From NCBI GenBank assembly GCA_963845495.1, contig CAWJTH010000216.1, positions 1 to 64,000 of the forward strand: a DNA stretch of 64,000 nt. Reading direction: 5' to 3'. This stretch comes from JAZKFT01 sp963845495. GTDB taxonomy: Bacteria; Bacteroidota; Bacteroidia; Chitinophagales; Chitinophagaceae. Below, one piece after another: positions 1 to 8,588 of this stretch. Under the pieces are notes generated by a model that saw only the letters and a program-made list of their open reading frames with translations, was not told the DNA's origin and did no database searches. The position numbers and the translations under genes are program-made. Every line of letters starts with the position of its first letter. Position 1 is the first letter of the stretch.

Positions 1-2433
1 AAAATAATTGTTGAACAAATCGATGGTAGTTGTTTGCGAAGGGTCGTACACATCAATGTTTTTAACCCACCTAATTTCAGCTTGCACCATGTCGTAATTG
101 GCAAACAACACTTGGTTGGTAGTTTGTTGTTGCATGGTATATTCCGCTTTTGCCGGGTTTGGTTTAAATGTGGCTGGCAAAGTATGCAGTTTAGTAATAC
201 TTGGCGTAAACGTTGCCAAAGTAGCCGGACCGTAATAAATAATATCGTGTTTAAAATTGGTAAGATCATGCAAAATGGCTACCAGATCAGCAGCTTGCAT
301 GTTGTTCAATTCATCGTTGCTTAACGTATAATTAAACGGATTTTTTGCACCATAACTTGCATAAATAGTTAACCCGCTCATAATGGCAGCCTTGTTTAAT
401 TTAATGTCAGCACGTTGTTTTTGCATGCGTGCCACCAACTTTTTCAAAGCATCTTCGTCGGGCTTACAATTTTTTATTACGTTTTCAAACAAAGCAACTG
501 CTTTTTCAAAGTTTTCTTGCAAACCAGTAATAGAAATGGTAGTGAATTCAGTACCAGCTTGTACGTTGAAATTGCAGGCCAGTTTGTAAAACTCCTTGCT
601 TATGTCTGCTGCTGAATATTTATCAGTACCTAAAAAAGGGAAATATTGAATGGCGGCACTTAACATTTTATTGTTCCATGTGCCCATGTTTAAGCGATAG
701 TACAATTTAAAAATCTCGTTGTCTTTATTTTGCGAGTAATACACCGTTGCTGCGCCAATTGTACTTTTCTGGATATCTTTTGTATAATCTAAAAACACTG
801 GCTGTATGTTACTGGATGGCATCACTTCAACCGTTTTAAGAAAGTCGCTTTGTGCGTCGCGGTTTACAGCAACCGCCGTAATTGTAGGCTTTGGCACCTT
901 TACAATGCTGTTGTCTTCACCCTTGCGCTTGTACACGGCCACGTAGCCATCGGTTACATATTTATTGATGAAAGCCACCAATTCAGGTTTGGTAACGGCG
1001 GCCATCGCATCTAAAAAAGATGCTTTTTTATCCCACATCAATCCTTTTTCTTTAATAAAAGAACTCATCAATTCGCTTGCTGTTGCTGTTATATTTTTAA
1101 TGCTTTCCAGCTTATCATACTTGTAATTGGCAGCGGTCGATTTAATTAGGCTTTCATCAAAATCGCCCTTTTTCAACATGTCAATTTGTGCCATCAACAA
1201 GGCTTTTACTTCATCAAGGCTTTGACCGGTTTTTGGTGTGCCGTTAATCTGTAGCAAGCTATAATCTTTGAAATCGAAACCGCCAGCCGAAGCACGCAAA
1301 ACTTTTTGCTGTTTGTTCAAATTCAAATCTATTAAACCAGCTTTGCCGTTGTACAAAATATTGCGGGTTAATTCCAGTAAAACATTTTCTTTAAAACTTA
1401 CAGCGCCGGGCATCCGCCAAGCAATAACAAGGTTTTCAGCAGTTGGGCCATATACTTCTTTTACAATCGGTTCAGCCAAAGGTTTTTCGGGTGCAGGATT
1501 GTAAGCCATAACCGGCTTAGATTTCCACCAGCTAAAAGCGGCATCAATTTGCTTGATTACTTCATCTGCATTAAAATCGCCCACCATTACCAAAGCCATA
1601 TTATTTGGCACATAGTATTTGTTGTAAAAATCTTTAATGGCCAATAATGATGGATTTTTTAAATGCTCAACTGTACCAATGGTGCTTTGTTGGCCATAAT
1701 TATTGGTAGGAAATAAAGATTTCAACAGCATCTCATACACCTTACGATTGTCATCGTCCAAACCTCTATTTTTTTCTTCGTAAACGGCTTCCAATTCAGT
1801 ATGGAACAAGCGCAAAACAGGTGCTCTAAAACGCTCGGCTTGTACAGCTATGTATTTGTTAACTGCATTAGCGGGGATATTTTCTTCATACACGGTTTCT
1901 TCTACCCAAGTATGCGCATTGGTACCTTGCGAACCCATGGCACCCATTAATTTGTCATATTCATTAGCAATAGCAAATTTGGCCGCTTCACCGCTTACGC
2001 TATCAATTTCGTGATATTTGGCTTTGCGGGCAACAGAATCACTAAAAGGTATTTTGTTGTAATCTTCGTATAATCCATCTATTTTATCCAAAATTGGTTT
2101 TTCTTTCGCCCAATCCAAGCTACCATATTTATCGGTGCCTTTAAACAACAAATGTTCTAAATAATGCGCAAGTCCGGTATGGTTACTAGGGTCGTTGTTT
2201 GATCCTGCCCTTGTGCCAAACAAGGTTTGGATTCGCGGCGTTTTCTTGTTTTCACTTAAAATAACGGTCAATCCATTCGGCAAAATGTAAAACCTAGCTT
2301 TTGTTGGGTCGGCAGTTACATACTTATACTTTAGGTTGCCCGATGTTCCTTCTTTCCACTGGAATTTGCCCTGTGCGAAAGATTGTGTTGTAAGTGATGC
2401 CAACAAGATGGCACCCAACAGTAGTTTTTTCAT
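1..2433 (-). CDS. M16 family zinc metallopeptidase (pitrilysin/insulinase type), partial
   Basis: The frame is open on the minus strand from an ATG at 2431-2433 to the left edge, so the C-terminus lies outside the window. The N-terminus (MKKLLLGAILLAS...FAQG) is a clear Sec signal peptide of about 21 residues, placing the protein in the periplasm or secreted. Near residue 90 it carries the inverted zinc motif HxxEH, seen as HYLEH, followed by LLFKGT; this is the hallmark of M16 peptidases. A downstream acidic stretch (about residue 165, ETVYEENIPA) is where the third zinc ligand is expected. About 810 residues are visible, so this is probably the long two-repeat form. M16 enzymes degrade peptides inside a clam-shell chamber. 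No operon partner is visible. Confidence 0.9.
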   Translation of the reverse strand, partial: MKKLLLGAILLASLTTQSFAQGKFQWKEGTSGNLKYKYVTADPTKARFYILPNGLTVILSENKKTPRIQTLFGTRAGSNNDPSNHTGLAHYLEHLLFKGTDKYGSLDWAKEKPILDKIDGLYEDYNKIPFSDSVARKAKYHEIDSVSGEAAKFAIANEYDKLMGAMGSQGTNAHTWVEETVYEENIPANAVNKYIAVQAERFRAPVLRLFHTELEAVYEEKNRGLDDDNRKVYEMLLKSLFPTNNYGQQSTIGTVEHLKNPSLLAIKDFYNKYYVPNNMALVMVGDFNADEVIKQIDAAFSWWKSKPVMAYNPAPEKPLAEPIVKEVYGPTAENLVIAWRMPGAVSFKENVLLELTRNILYNGKAGLIDLNLNKQQKVLRASAGGFDFKDYSLLQINGTPKTGQSLDEVKALLMAQIDMLKKGDFDESLIKSTAANYKYDKLESIKNITATASELMSSFIKEKGLMWDKKASFLDAMAAVTKPELVAFINKYVTDGYVAVYKRKGEDNSIVKVPKPTITAVAVNRDAQSDFLKTVEVMPSSNIQPVFLDYTKDIQKSTIGAATVYYSQNKDNEIFKLYYRLNMGTWNNKMLSAAIQYFPFLGTDKYSAADISKEFYKLACNFNVQAGTEFTTISITGLQENFEKAVALFENVIKNCKPDEDALKKLVARMQKQRADIKLNKAAIMSGLTIYASYGAKNPFNYTLSNDELNNMQAADLVAILHDLTNFKHDIIYYGPATLATFTPSITKLHTLPATFKPNPAKAEYTMQQQTTNQVLFANYDMVQAEIRWVKNIDVYDPSQTTTIDLFNNYF

Positions 2434-2829
2434 GGTGATTAATTGAATGCGGAAAATAAGCATTGCCGTTTGATAGCTGTTAAAAAATATGTTGATACCT
2501 TATTTTTATTTGATGAGGGGCATTTAATTGATATAACGAAGCATTTCCGAAATTATTTAGTTAACTCAAAATGCTAGTTATTGATTTTCACCATAACCAA
2601 TGACAAAACAAGGGTTGATAAATGACAGACGACAGTTGACGGTATTAAAACACCGCCATCTTACATTTTACGCCTGTCATCTGTCAACTGTAAACTATTC
2701 GAGTAGCAACTCGCATGAAAAATAGCAACTAGCAAAGTAGGATATTTAATCAGCTATAAAATTAAAAAAAGCTGTTTAAACCATTTAACAATTATCTTTC
2801 GGCTAATTTACATTGTGCAATTCTCTGTT
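2434..2829. other. Intergenic region with a small inverted repeat
   Basis: This is an AT-rich gap between the divergent M16 peptidase and HAD genes, so it must hold two promoters, although I cannot place them with confidence. The 9-base arms ACAGTTGAC (2632-2640) and GTCAACTGT (2683-2691) form an inverted repeat around a 42-base spacer, and the surrounding bases are partly complementary too. It resembles a degenerate palindromic repeat more than an operator. Confidence 0.4.
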
Positions 2830-3252
2830 ATGACCATCTTTCTCGACTTTGACGGTACAGTAGTAGAGCATGCTTATCCAGAAATGGGGAGGTACAACCC
2901 GACTGCTTTAGAGGTTGTAAAAAAATTACAAGAAAAAGGGCATATTATTATTTTAAATACCTACCGCAGCAATACCAACGATGGCACACTGGAAATAGCA
3001 CTGCGATATGTAAACCTTCATCCCGATATACAATTACAATCAATTGCGCATACCAAAGAAAAAATTTTTCCACCGCCTTTTACAAACGGAGCAGGCAAAG
3101 TAGCTATTTATCAATCTAGCAAGGGAGAAAAATATTTATTTATAGATGATACACAAATGGATATTCCACTTGTTGCTGCCCCAACAACAAAAACAGATAT
3201 GGTAGATTGGGTAACTGTTGAAAAAATGTTAGCAGAAGCGGGTATCTTATAA
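2830..3252 (+). CDS. Small HAD-superfamily hydrolase
   Basis: The protein is 140 residues from ATG 2830. A GTG at 2815 would add five residues, but the ATG start puts HAD motif I (FLDFDGTVVEH) directly at the N-terminus, as usual for small HAD phosphatases. The nucleophile and acid Asp are the two D of DFDGT. A threonine-bearing motif II candidate is ILNTYRS near residue 43. A motif IV-like acidic pair appears as FIDDTQMDIPL near residue 105. There is no sizeable cap domain, so the substrate is probably a macromolecule or an open-site small phosphate ester. No neighbour hints at the substrate, and the gene appears monocistronic. The superfamily call is firm; substrate and pathway are unknown. 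Confidence 0.75.
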   Translation: MTIFLDFDGTVVEHAYPEMGRYNPTALEVVKKLQEKGHIIILNTYRSNTNDGTLEIALRYVNLHPDIQLQSIAHTKEKIFPPPFTNGAGKVAIYQSSKGEKYLFIDDTQMDIPLVAAPTTKTDMVDWVTVEKMLAEAGIL

Positions 3253-3352
3253 TCGGCTTACAGCCGGGCTTATCTCAAAAAAAATCCAAATAACGTGAGT
3301 TTTAGATAGTATTTACTGATAATCAGATACTTGTTGTTTAAAATTTGTTCGC

Positions 3353-3530
3353 AATACGAGACGTTCCTACGGAACGAGCATTTATATGACGACCTCCGAC
3401 CTAAGCCCTTACCAACGAAACGTTCCTACGGAACAAAGGAACACTGCTTTTGTTCCGTAGGAACATTTCGTTGGTAGTAAAAATATATTTAGATGCTTTG
3501 CCCTCGTTCCGTAGGAACGTTTTATGCCAT
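3353..3530. repeat. Cluster of GTTCC-TAC-GGAAC palindromic repeats
   Basis: Four copies of the palindromic core CGTTCCTACGGAACG, or close variants, lie in this gene-free stretch, two in each orientation. The middle two form a larger inverted repeat: 3411-3436 pairs with 3450-3475 with one mismatch over 26 bases and a 13-base spacer. Further copies lie at 6097-6187. The rest of 3253-3742 is AT-rich and holds nothing else that I recognise. Confidence 0.75.
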
Positions 3531-3742
3531 TAAACTCAAGATATGATCAAGTTGTTGGTCTGATCAAGCTTAACGGCAAAAAATATTTAAGTATACAACC
3601 GTAAGGACCCAAAACTTACGTTAAATAGCTTCTCCATCAATAAATCATCAAAAAGAAACAATCATAGAAACGCCTCGAGATAATATTGTTTTGTTATAAA
3701 CTATTTAAAAAATCTAGACGGATTCAATAAAAATCCTATCGG

Positions 3743-4021
3743 GTGGCTTTGAAGACAACTTTCCCTCGTTTAAAAGCCACTATACATCGTTTGAAAGCTG
3801 TTGCACATCGTTTGAAAGCTGTTGCACATCGTTTGAAAGCTGTTGTACATCGTTTGAAAGCTGTTATACATCGTTTGAAAGCCGTTGTACATCGTTTGAA
3901 AGCTGTTGTACATCGTTTGAAAGCTGTTGTACATCGTTTGAAAGCTGTTGTACATCGTTTGAAAATGGAAAAACATCGTTTGAAAGTCGGTTTAAACCAT
4001 TTGAAAGCAAAATATGGTTGA
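3743..4021 (+). CDS. Heptad-repeat ORF (HRLKAVV repeats), uncertain coding status
   Basis: This open frame of 92 residues starts at a GTG and is made almost entirely of a seven-residue unit His-Arg-Leu-Lys-Ala-Val-Val. It is repeated about ten times and drifts at both ends (MEKHRLKVGLNHLKAKYG). The heptad would form a very basic amphipathic helix with Leu and Val on one face. There is no ATG start, and the periodic DNA keeps other frames open too: the same DNA reads as Ser-Phe-Glu-Ser-Cys-Cys-Thr in another plus frame and Asn-Ser-Phe-Gln-Thr-Met-Tyr on the minus strand. It may therefore be a non-coding minisatellite. I do not recognise a family. Confidence 0.35.
   Translation: MALKTTFPRLKATIHRLKAVAHRLKAVAHRLKAVVHRLKAVIHRLKAVVHRLKAVVHRLKAVVHRLKAVVHRLKMEKHRLKVGLNHLKAKYG
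3785..3994. repeat. 21-bp tandem repeat (minisatellite), about 10 units
   Basis: Units begin at 3785, 3806, 3827 and so on every 21 bases to 3974. Each starts CATCGTTTGAAA; the first eight continue GC[TC]GTT and the last two diverge. Because 21 is a multiple of three, copy-number change would keep any reading frame intact. Confidence 0.95.
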
Positions 4022-4168
4022 TTGAAAAATTAAAATATTAATGCTTCCAGCTAAGAGCAGTGTTCAAACCCTATAACAAACCGATACAAAATGTCAATGC
4101 TTTAATAATTCTTGTTTACAAGTACACAAACCAAAGCAACGGTAATTTTACAAGCAAATAATATTGCT

Positions 4169-4613
4169 ATGTTAAATAATAGGTTGGCAAATCTTTACGA
4201 AAGAGACGTTCGAAAGCTAATGGAAGAAGTAAACTTATTTAAAAATGAAGAAGACATTTGGAAAACACATGGGTCGGTAAAAAACGCAAGCGGTAATCTT
4301 GTATTACATATTATTGGGGGCTTGAATCATCTTATCGGTACAATACTTGGGCAAACCGGATATGTCCGCAATCGGGATCAAGAATTTACCAGCCAAGGGA
4401 GTGGAAAGAGAATATTTGATAAACCAACTGGAAGAACTTATTAAAATGATCAACAAAACAATCAACGCTCTTACAAAAGAAGATATGGAAGCTGAATACC
4501 CAATATTTTTCGATGAGCCAAAAGCTTCCACCGGCTATGTATTGCTACAATTATTGCTTCATTTAAATTATCATCTTGGGCAGGTAAATTACCTCCGCCG
4601 CGTTATTGATTAA
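4169..4613 (+). pseudogene. DinB-like (DUF1572-type) four-helix protein, frame broken
   Basis: The first part (from ATG 4169: MLNNRLANLYERDVRKLMEE...HIIGGLNHLIG...GYVRNRDQEFT) and the second part (KGVEREYLINQLEEL...HLNYHLGQVNYLRRVID) together make one DinB/DUF1572-type protein of about 147 residues. They lie in different frames. The break falls near 4390-4400; removing one C of the CC at 4393-4394 gives a continuous reading RDQEFTSKGVEREYL. Conserved His residues of the family metal site are visible (LNHLIG, LNYHLGQ). DinB-like proteins are often thiol-dependent transferases or damage-inducible proteins of unknown role. An upstream TTG at 4112 is possible, but ATG 4169 fits the family start better. 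It may be an intact gene with a sequencing indel. Confidence 0.65.
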
Positions 4614-4676
4614 AATCGTTCGCGTTGCACAACTTAAAGTGTAAAAAGCTAAACATTTATACCATAAATCTAATAG

Positions 4677-5771
4677 CTATACTTTATCCCAGCCATATTT
4701 CTTGGCATAGGCAATTATCCAACCTACCACTTCATTATACGTTTCTTTACCGTGCGGCTGATTGTTCAATTTCAAATAATGGTCGTAAGCCCAATCAATA
4801 ACCGGACTGATAGGGTTTTTATATTTACTAAAAAAGGCCCGGGTTAGTTTATGGTCTTCTTTCACCTGCCATGGTAATTGTTTAAAATAATTTTTAGCCA
4901 AAGCCGTATCGCGGTAAGCAATTTCGTTTAATGCATACCACATTAAATCGTAATAAACACTGTATTGAAAAGCAGGTTGGCTCGATTGTTTGCAAGTCAT
5001 ATAACCAATTAAATTGGCTTCGCTTTCGCTTGCGTAGCCAATTTGGTGGGCCATTTCGTGGCAACATACATAAGGCACAAAAAAGCTTGGTATCGTTTGG
5101 TTCAATTGCGCTTCCAGCGAAATAGGATTGACATAACCCAAAAAGCCCAAATAATTTCCCACGCTGCCCAATGTAGCCCGTTTTACCGAAAGGGTTTTAT
5201 AATTGATAAAGGGATAGGCTTTTCCTGCCAAGGCATAATCGTTTTCGCATTCTTGTTTAATGTTGGGTATCGTTTCTTGAACATTTTGCCGAAGCCGAAC
5301 GGAATCCTTGCAAATCAATACCAATCTTGATTGTATGGTGTCGGCAAATTGCTGCAAATCGGCTTTTGAATATTGAGCCAGCTTTAATTGAAATTGGTAA
5401 GCACTGCCCAAGCGGTTGTAATTAAATGCCCACATCCAATTGAATAGGATATAAACAACCATAGCAATAATAGCTATTTTGCGCAAAATTGTTTTCCAGC
5501 GACCATTAGACAATTGTCCGCGGCGCAAGCGAATAAAAAAACCGATTATTTTTACCAATAACCAGATTGCAATAATACCGTACATTAAATCGCCGATGCT
5601 AAATGGCAACCAACCGAGCAAAAAACGCATGGTGCGGGCAATGTATGGATAAATACCTACCGAATAAAACGATTCAATAAAAGCAGGGAACTGGTTGATA
5701 ATGATGGTAATAACCGTAAGCAAAATCAGCACCACTAGTAATTTATTTTTGGCGAAAAATAGCCTCATCAA
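4677..5771 (-). CDS. DUF3810 family membrane protein with HEXXH motif
   Basis: This 364-residue protein matches the Bacteroidota DUF3810 family in length and layout. It has a first hydrophobic helix at about residues 10-30 and further hydrophobic segments near 45-75 and 93-112, followed by a long soluble domain. The soluble part contains CCHEMAHQIGY near residue 238, an HEXXH zinc-peptidase-like motif, followed by SESEANLIGY, where a downstream Glu could be the third ligand. It probably sits in the inner membrane with the soluble part outside. The exact reaction is not known to me; a membrane-anchored metallopeptidase is the natural guess. It appears monocistronic. Confidence 0.8.
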   Translation of the reverse strand: MMRLFFAKNKLLVVLILLTVITIIINQFPAFIESFYSVGIYPYIARTMRFLLGWLPFSIGDLMYGIIAIWLLVKIIGFFIRLRRGQLSNGRWKTILRKIAIIAMVVYILFNWMWAFNYNRLGSAYQFQLKLAQYSKADLQQFADTIQSRLVLICKDSVRLRQNVQETIPNIKQECENDYALAGKAYPFINYKTLSVKRATLGSVGNYLGFLGYVNPISLEAQLNQTIPSFFVPYVCCHEMAHQIGYASESEANLIGYMTCKQSSQPAFQYSVYYDLMWYALNEIAYRDTALAKNYFKQLPWQVKEDHKLTRAFFSKYKNPISPVIDWAYDHYLKLNNQPHGKETYNEVVGWIIAYAKKYGWDKV

Positions 5772-6275
5772 TATTGTTTTGGTTTTCTAGTTCAATTATG
5801 GGTTACGAAAATATGGCCACTTACCAATTATTTCAACACAAATTTTATTATTGAATAAGAACAAATTTTATGTGTTTAGTGCTGCATTTCTCTTAACTTT
5901 TTTTCTTGGTAAAAGAAAGAAGAGATACAAAGCCCTTAAAATGGGGTAAATTTTCATAGTAGCTGTTGAGTTATGATGTTTATTCACTCGTTTCGCCAGC
6001 TTCTCTTACTACTTTTTTCTTTATAAAAGAAGTAATAAGAAACTCAAGGATAATACAGTAAAGTGTTGGATTATTATGAGGCTGTTTAGCCTTTTATAGC
6101 ACGAAACGTTGCTACGGAACGAGCTATATGATTAAAACTTGGTCTTTTTTCTACCCACAAGTCGTTCCGAAGAAACGTTTCGTGCTATTGAAAAGAAGTT
6201 TAAACTGCGTCATTATAAACTTTAAAATTTTTGTGTTGAACTTTTGAAATTTACCACGCCATAATTACAAATCAA
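5772..6275. repeat. Gene-free stretch with imperfect inverted repeat (6097-6187)
   Basis: Arms at 6097-6122 and 6162-6187 match in 24 of 26 positions as an inverted repeat around 39 bases. Their core is the GTTCC...GGAAC palindrome also found at 3353-3530, so this is a fifth and sixth copy of the family. Nothing else recognisable lies in the gap. Confidence 0.65.
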
Positions 6276-7025
6276 TTAATGATGCGTTTTTCCATATTTT
6301 TTTAAAGCTTCTTCAACGGGCAGCTTTTTTACTTTTAAAATATCGTTATCCATTTTTATCGCGTTATAAATATCAATGTTGTCTACCTCGGTTGTTTTTT
6401 TACCAAGTCCTGCAACAATAACATCAAAAGTATATGCCTGTTCAGTAGTAGCAATCAACCAATGAACATTGTTTTTATCGTCTGATATGGAAGAGAAACT
6501 GCCAGCTTTTCCCTGTTCCTCTATACTTTGTTTAATAAACATGTGGTCGCCTTCATCCCGCAACCGATTATATTGCCGCAATAAAAATTCTCCTTTTAAA
6601 ACCCTGTGGCAAGATGTCATATTTTGATGTCCGTGCGGTATTATGGCACGGTCTTTCTGCATGCCAAATATCCTTCCTGTAAATGAAAACTTTTCAATCC
6701 CTGCTATCGCTGGCAAAATAGGATCTTTAGTAATTACGCCATAGTCTGGGTATTCAAATGATTTTATTGCCTTGTCAAAATCGATGAGTTTTAAAAGATC
6801 TTCTAACGGTAATTTGTTATGGAATTCATCAATCTTACTTTGCCACTGCAATTCCGAAATTTTATTCACCCTCAAATCACGGCACATAGCATGCAACTCT
6901 CGAAGCCATTTATTTACATTTGGCTGTACTTTTTGTGCAAACAGATCATGGGTAAAAAGTGTCTCCAAAAAGGCTACACTTGTCATAGTCATTAAAAGGT
7001 TTTTGGTAAAATTCCGTCTGTCCAC
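6276..7025 (-). CDS. Tat-signal, cupin-like hypothetical protein
   Basis: The 249-residue product begins MDRRNFTKNLLMTMTSVAFLE, which fits a twin-arginine (RRxFxK) export signal, and a likely signal end lies after LFAQ near residue 31. The mature part includes IIPHGHQNMTSCHRVLKGEFLLRQ (about residues 128-150). The closely spaced His residues and following Gly resemble the first cupin metal motif, with the usual Glu not obvious. A cupin-fold, metal-binding periplasmic protein is the most likely reading. No enzyme activity can be assigned. Both neighbouring gaps hold repeats, and no operon partner is visible. Confidence 0.55.
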   Translation of the reverse strand: MDRRNFTKNLLMTMTSVAFLETLFTHDLFAQKVQPNVNKWLRELHAMCRDLRVNKISELQWQSKIDEFHNKLPLEDLLKLIDFDKAIKSFEYPDYGVITKDPILPAIAGIEKFSFTGRIFGMQKDRAIIPHGHQNMTSCHRVLKGEFLLRQYNRLRDEGDHMFIKQSIEEQGKAGSFSSISDDKNNVHWLIATTEQAYTFDVIVAGLGKKTTEVDNIDIYNAIKMDNDILKVKKLPVEEALKKYGKTHH

Positions 7026-7115
7026 GATAGTAAGATTTAAAATTGCCGTTAACTGTTGGGGCTTCGCCTTTCAAAGTTAAATGATATTTGAATTGAGCTA
7101 ATTTTAGTATTATTT

Positions 7116-7277
7116 GGTAGTGTCTCAGTTTGAAGTTGAGCATTAAAAGTTTCAGTGTTTCTGTGCCTCAGTGGCAAATATTGGTTTGCCACTGAGGCAC
7201 AGAAACACTGAATTGAGATATTGATTAATCTTTTTGCTTTGCGGTCAAAGCATTAACTTTCAAACTGAGACACTACC
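7116..7277. mobile_element. MITE with 19-bp terminal inverted repeats and 8-bp target duplication
   Basis: The element is 162 bases long. Its ends are perfect inverted repeats: 7116-7134 begins GGTAGTGTCTCAGTTTGAA and 7259-7277 is its exact complement. It is flanked on both sides by TATTATTT (7108-7115 and 7278-7285), an 8-base target site duplication. The interior carries a perfect 28-bp hairpin (7151-7178 with 7185-7212, 6-base loop). It encodes no transposase, so it must be moved in trans. The ends (GG) and 8-base duplication would suit an IS1595- or ISL3-like transposase; that family call is inference. Confidence 0.9.
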
Positions 7278-7433
7278 TATTATTTACATTTAAACACTTG
7301 ACAGATTCTATAATTTCTACTCTACAATTTTACTTATCTATAAAATTTATTTTTTTTAATAGCTATTTACATAAACAATACGCAAATGGGTTACTTTTAC
7401 AAATCCCTTTGTAAACCCTACAGTCTTAAATCT

Positions 7434-8573
7434 ATGAAAACCGAACAATATCATTATATCAATGATAGTTGGAAGCATGTTGATTCGTCCACTGCTTTGC
7501 CAGACCGCTCAAAATGCCAACTTGTTTTTGTTTTTGGTGCTCCGCAAATAATTTCCCAGCCAACAGTATTTAATTTTGTTAAAGAACAATACCCTTCTGC
7601 AGATATTGTTTTTTCATCTACGTCTGGCGAAATAATGAATGATGAAGTGTTTGACGATAGTGCTGTTGTTACTGCTATTGAATTTGACAAAACAGTAGTT
7701 AAAAGCGTGGTAACCGATATAAAACAACACAACGGCAGTTTTGAAAGCGGCCTTTTTTTATTAAAGCAATTGCAAGGGCCTGATTTAAAATTGGTATTTG
7801 TAATTAGTGATGGCACACATGTAAACGGAAGCGAATTGGTTTCGGGACTAAATGAAAACAATATTAATAACGTAATTATAACCGGTGGTTTAGCAGGCGA
7901 CGCGGCAAGGTTTTCCAAAACCTTTACCGGTTTAAACGAAGTGCCTACCGAAGGTAAGTTGATTGCCTTGGGGTTTTATGGAGACGATATTGAAATTGGC
8001 CATGGATCTTCGGGCGGTTGGGACGAATTTGGCCACGAACGTACCATCACCAAATCGGACAAAAATGTATTACATGAAATTGACGGCAAAAATGCCCTTG
8101 ATTTATATAAACAATATTTGGGCGATTATGTAAGCGAGTTGCCCGGTTCTGCATTGTTGTTTCCATTGTCCATCAGAATAAATGGATCGCAAGAAAATTT
8201 AGTGCGGACCATTTTAAGCATCGACGAAAATGAAAAATCGATGACTTTTGCGGGCAACCTTCCCGAAGGCAGTAAAGTAAGGCTGATGAAAGCCAATTTT
8301 GATAAATTAATTGACGCAGCTTCAACGGCTGCCGATTTTTCAAGCGTTGAGAAAAAGTCACCATCGCTTGCCATATTGGTAAGCTGCGTTGGACGAAAAT
8401 TGGTGTTACAAGAAAGAAGCGATGAAGAAATTGTGGCGGCTAAAGAAATGCTGGGCGGCAATACTTGTATTACCGGTTTTTATAGTTATGGCGAAATTTC
8501 GCCTTTTAAAACAGGCACCAACTGCGAGTTGCACAACCAAACAATGACCATTACTACCATTACCGAAAATTAA
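7434..8573 (+). CDS. FIST domain sensory protein
   Basis: The product is 380 residues from ATG 7434 (an in-frame ATG at 7386 would add 16 residues not typical of the family). It has FIST_N features (VFSSTSGEIMND, and IITGGLAGDAARFSKTF near residues 140-160) and FIST_C features (a hydrophobic LAILVSCVGRKLVLQERSDEE block near 310-330 and GFYSYGEISP near 350). FIST proteins are soluble small-ligand sensors linked to signal transduction, possibly binding amino acids. It is followed after 15 bases by a hybrid kinase that has no recognisable sensor domain, so FIST is probably the input for that kinase. The family call is firm; the ligand is unknown. Confidence 0.88.
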   Translation: MKTEQYHYINDSWKHVDSSTALPDRSKCQLVFVFGAPQIISQPTVFNFVKEQYPSADIVFSSTSGEIMNDEVFDDSAVVTAIEFDKTVVKSVVTDIKQHNGSFESGLFLLKQLQGPDLKLVFVISDGTHVNGSELVSGLNENNINNVIITGGLAGDAARFSKTFTGLNEVPTEGKLIALGFYGDDIEIGHGSSGGWDEFGHERTITKSDKNVLHEIDGKNALDLYKQYLGDYVSELPGSALLFPLSIRINGSQENLVRTILSIDENEKSMTFAGNLPEGSKVRLMKANFDKLIDAASTAADFSSVEKKSPSLAILVSCVGRKLVLQERSDEEIVAAKEMLGGNTCITGFYSYGEISPFKTGTNCELHNQTMTITTITEN

Positions 8574-8588
8574 TTTTAGCAGACCAAT

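Noticed and set aside
3785..3994. CRISPR-like regular array at the 21-bp repeat
   Set aside because: Pure tandem repeat without spacers.
7351..7433. Bacteroidota promoter (TAnnTTTG) before the FIST gene
   Set aside because: TACTTTTA at 7392-7399 is close, but there is no matching -33 element at the right distance.
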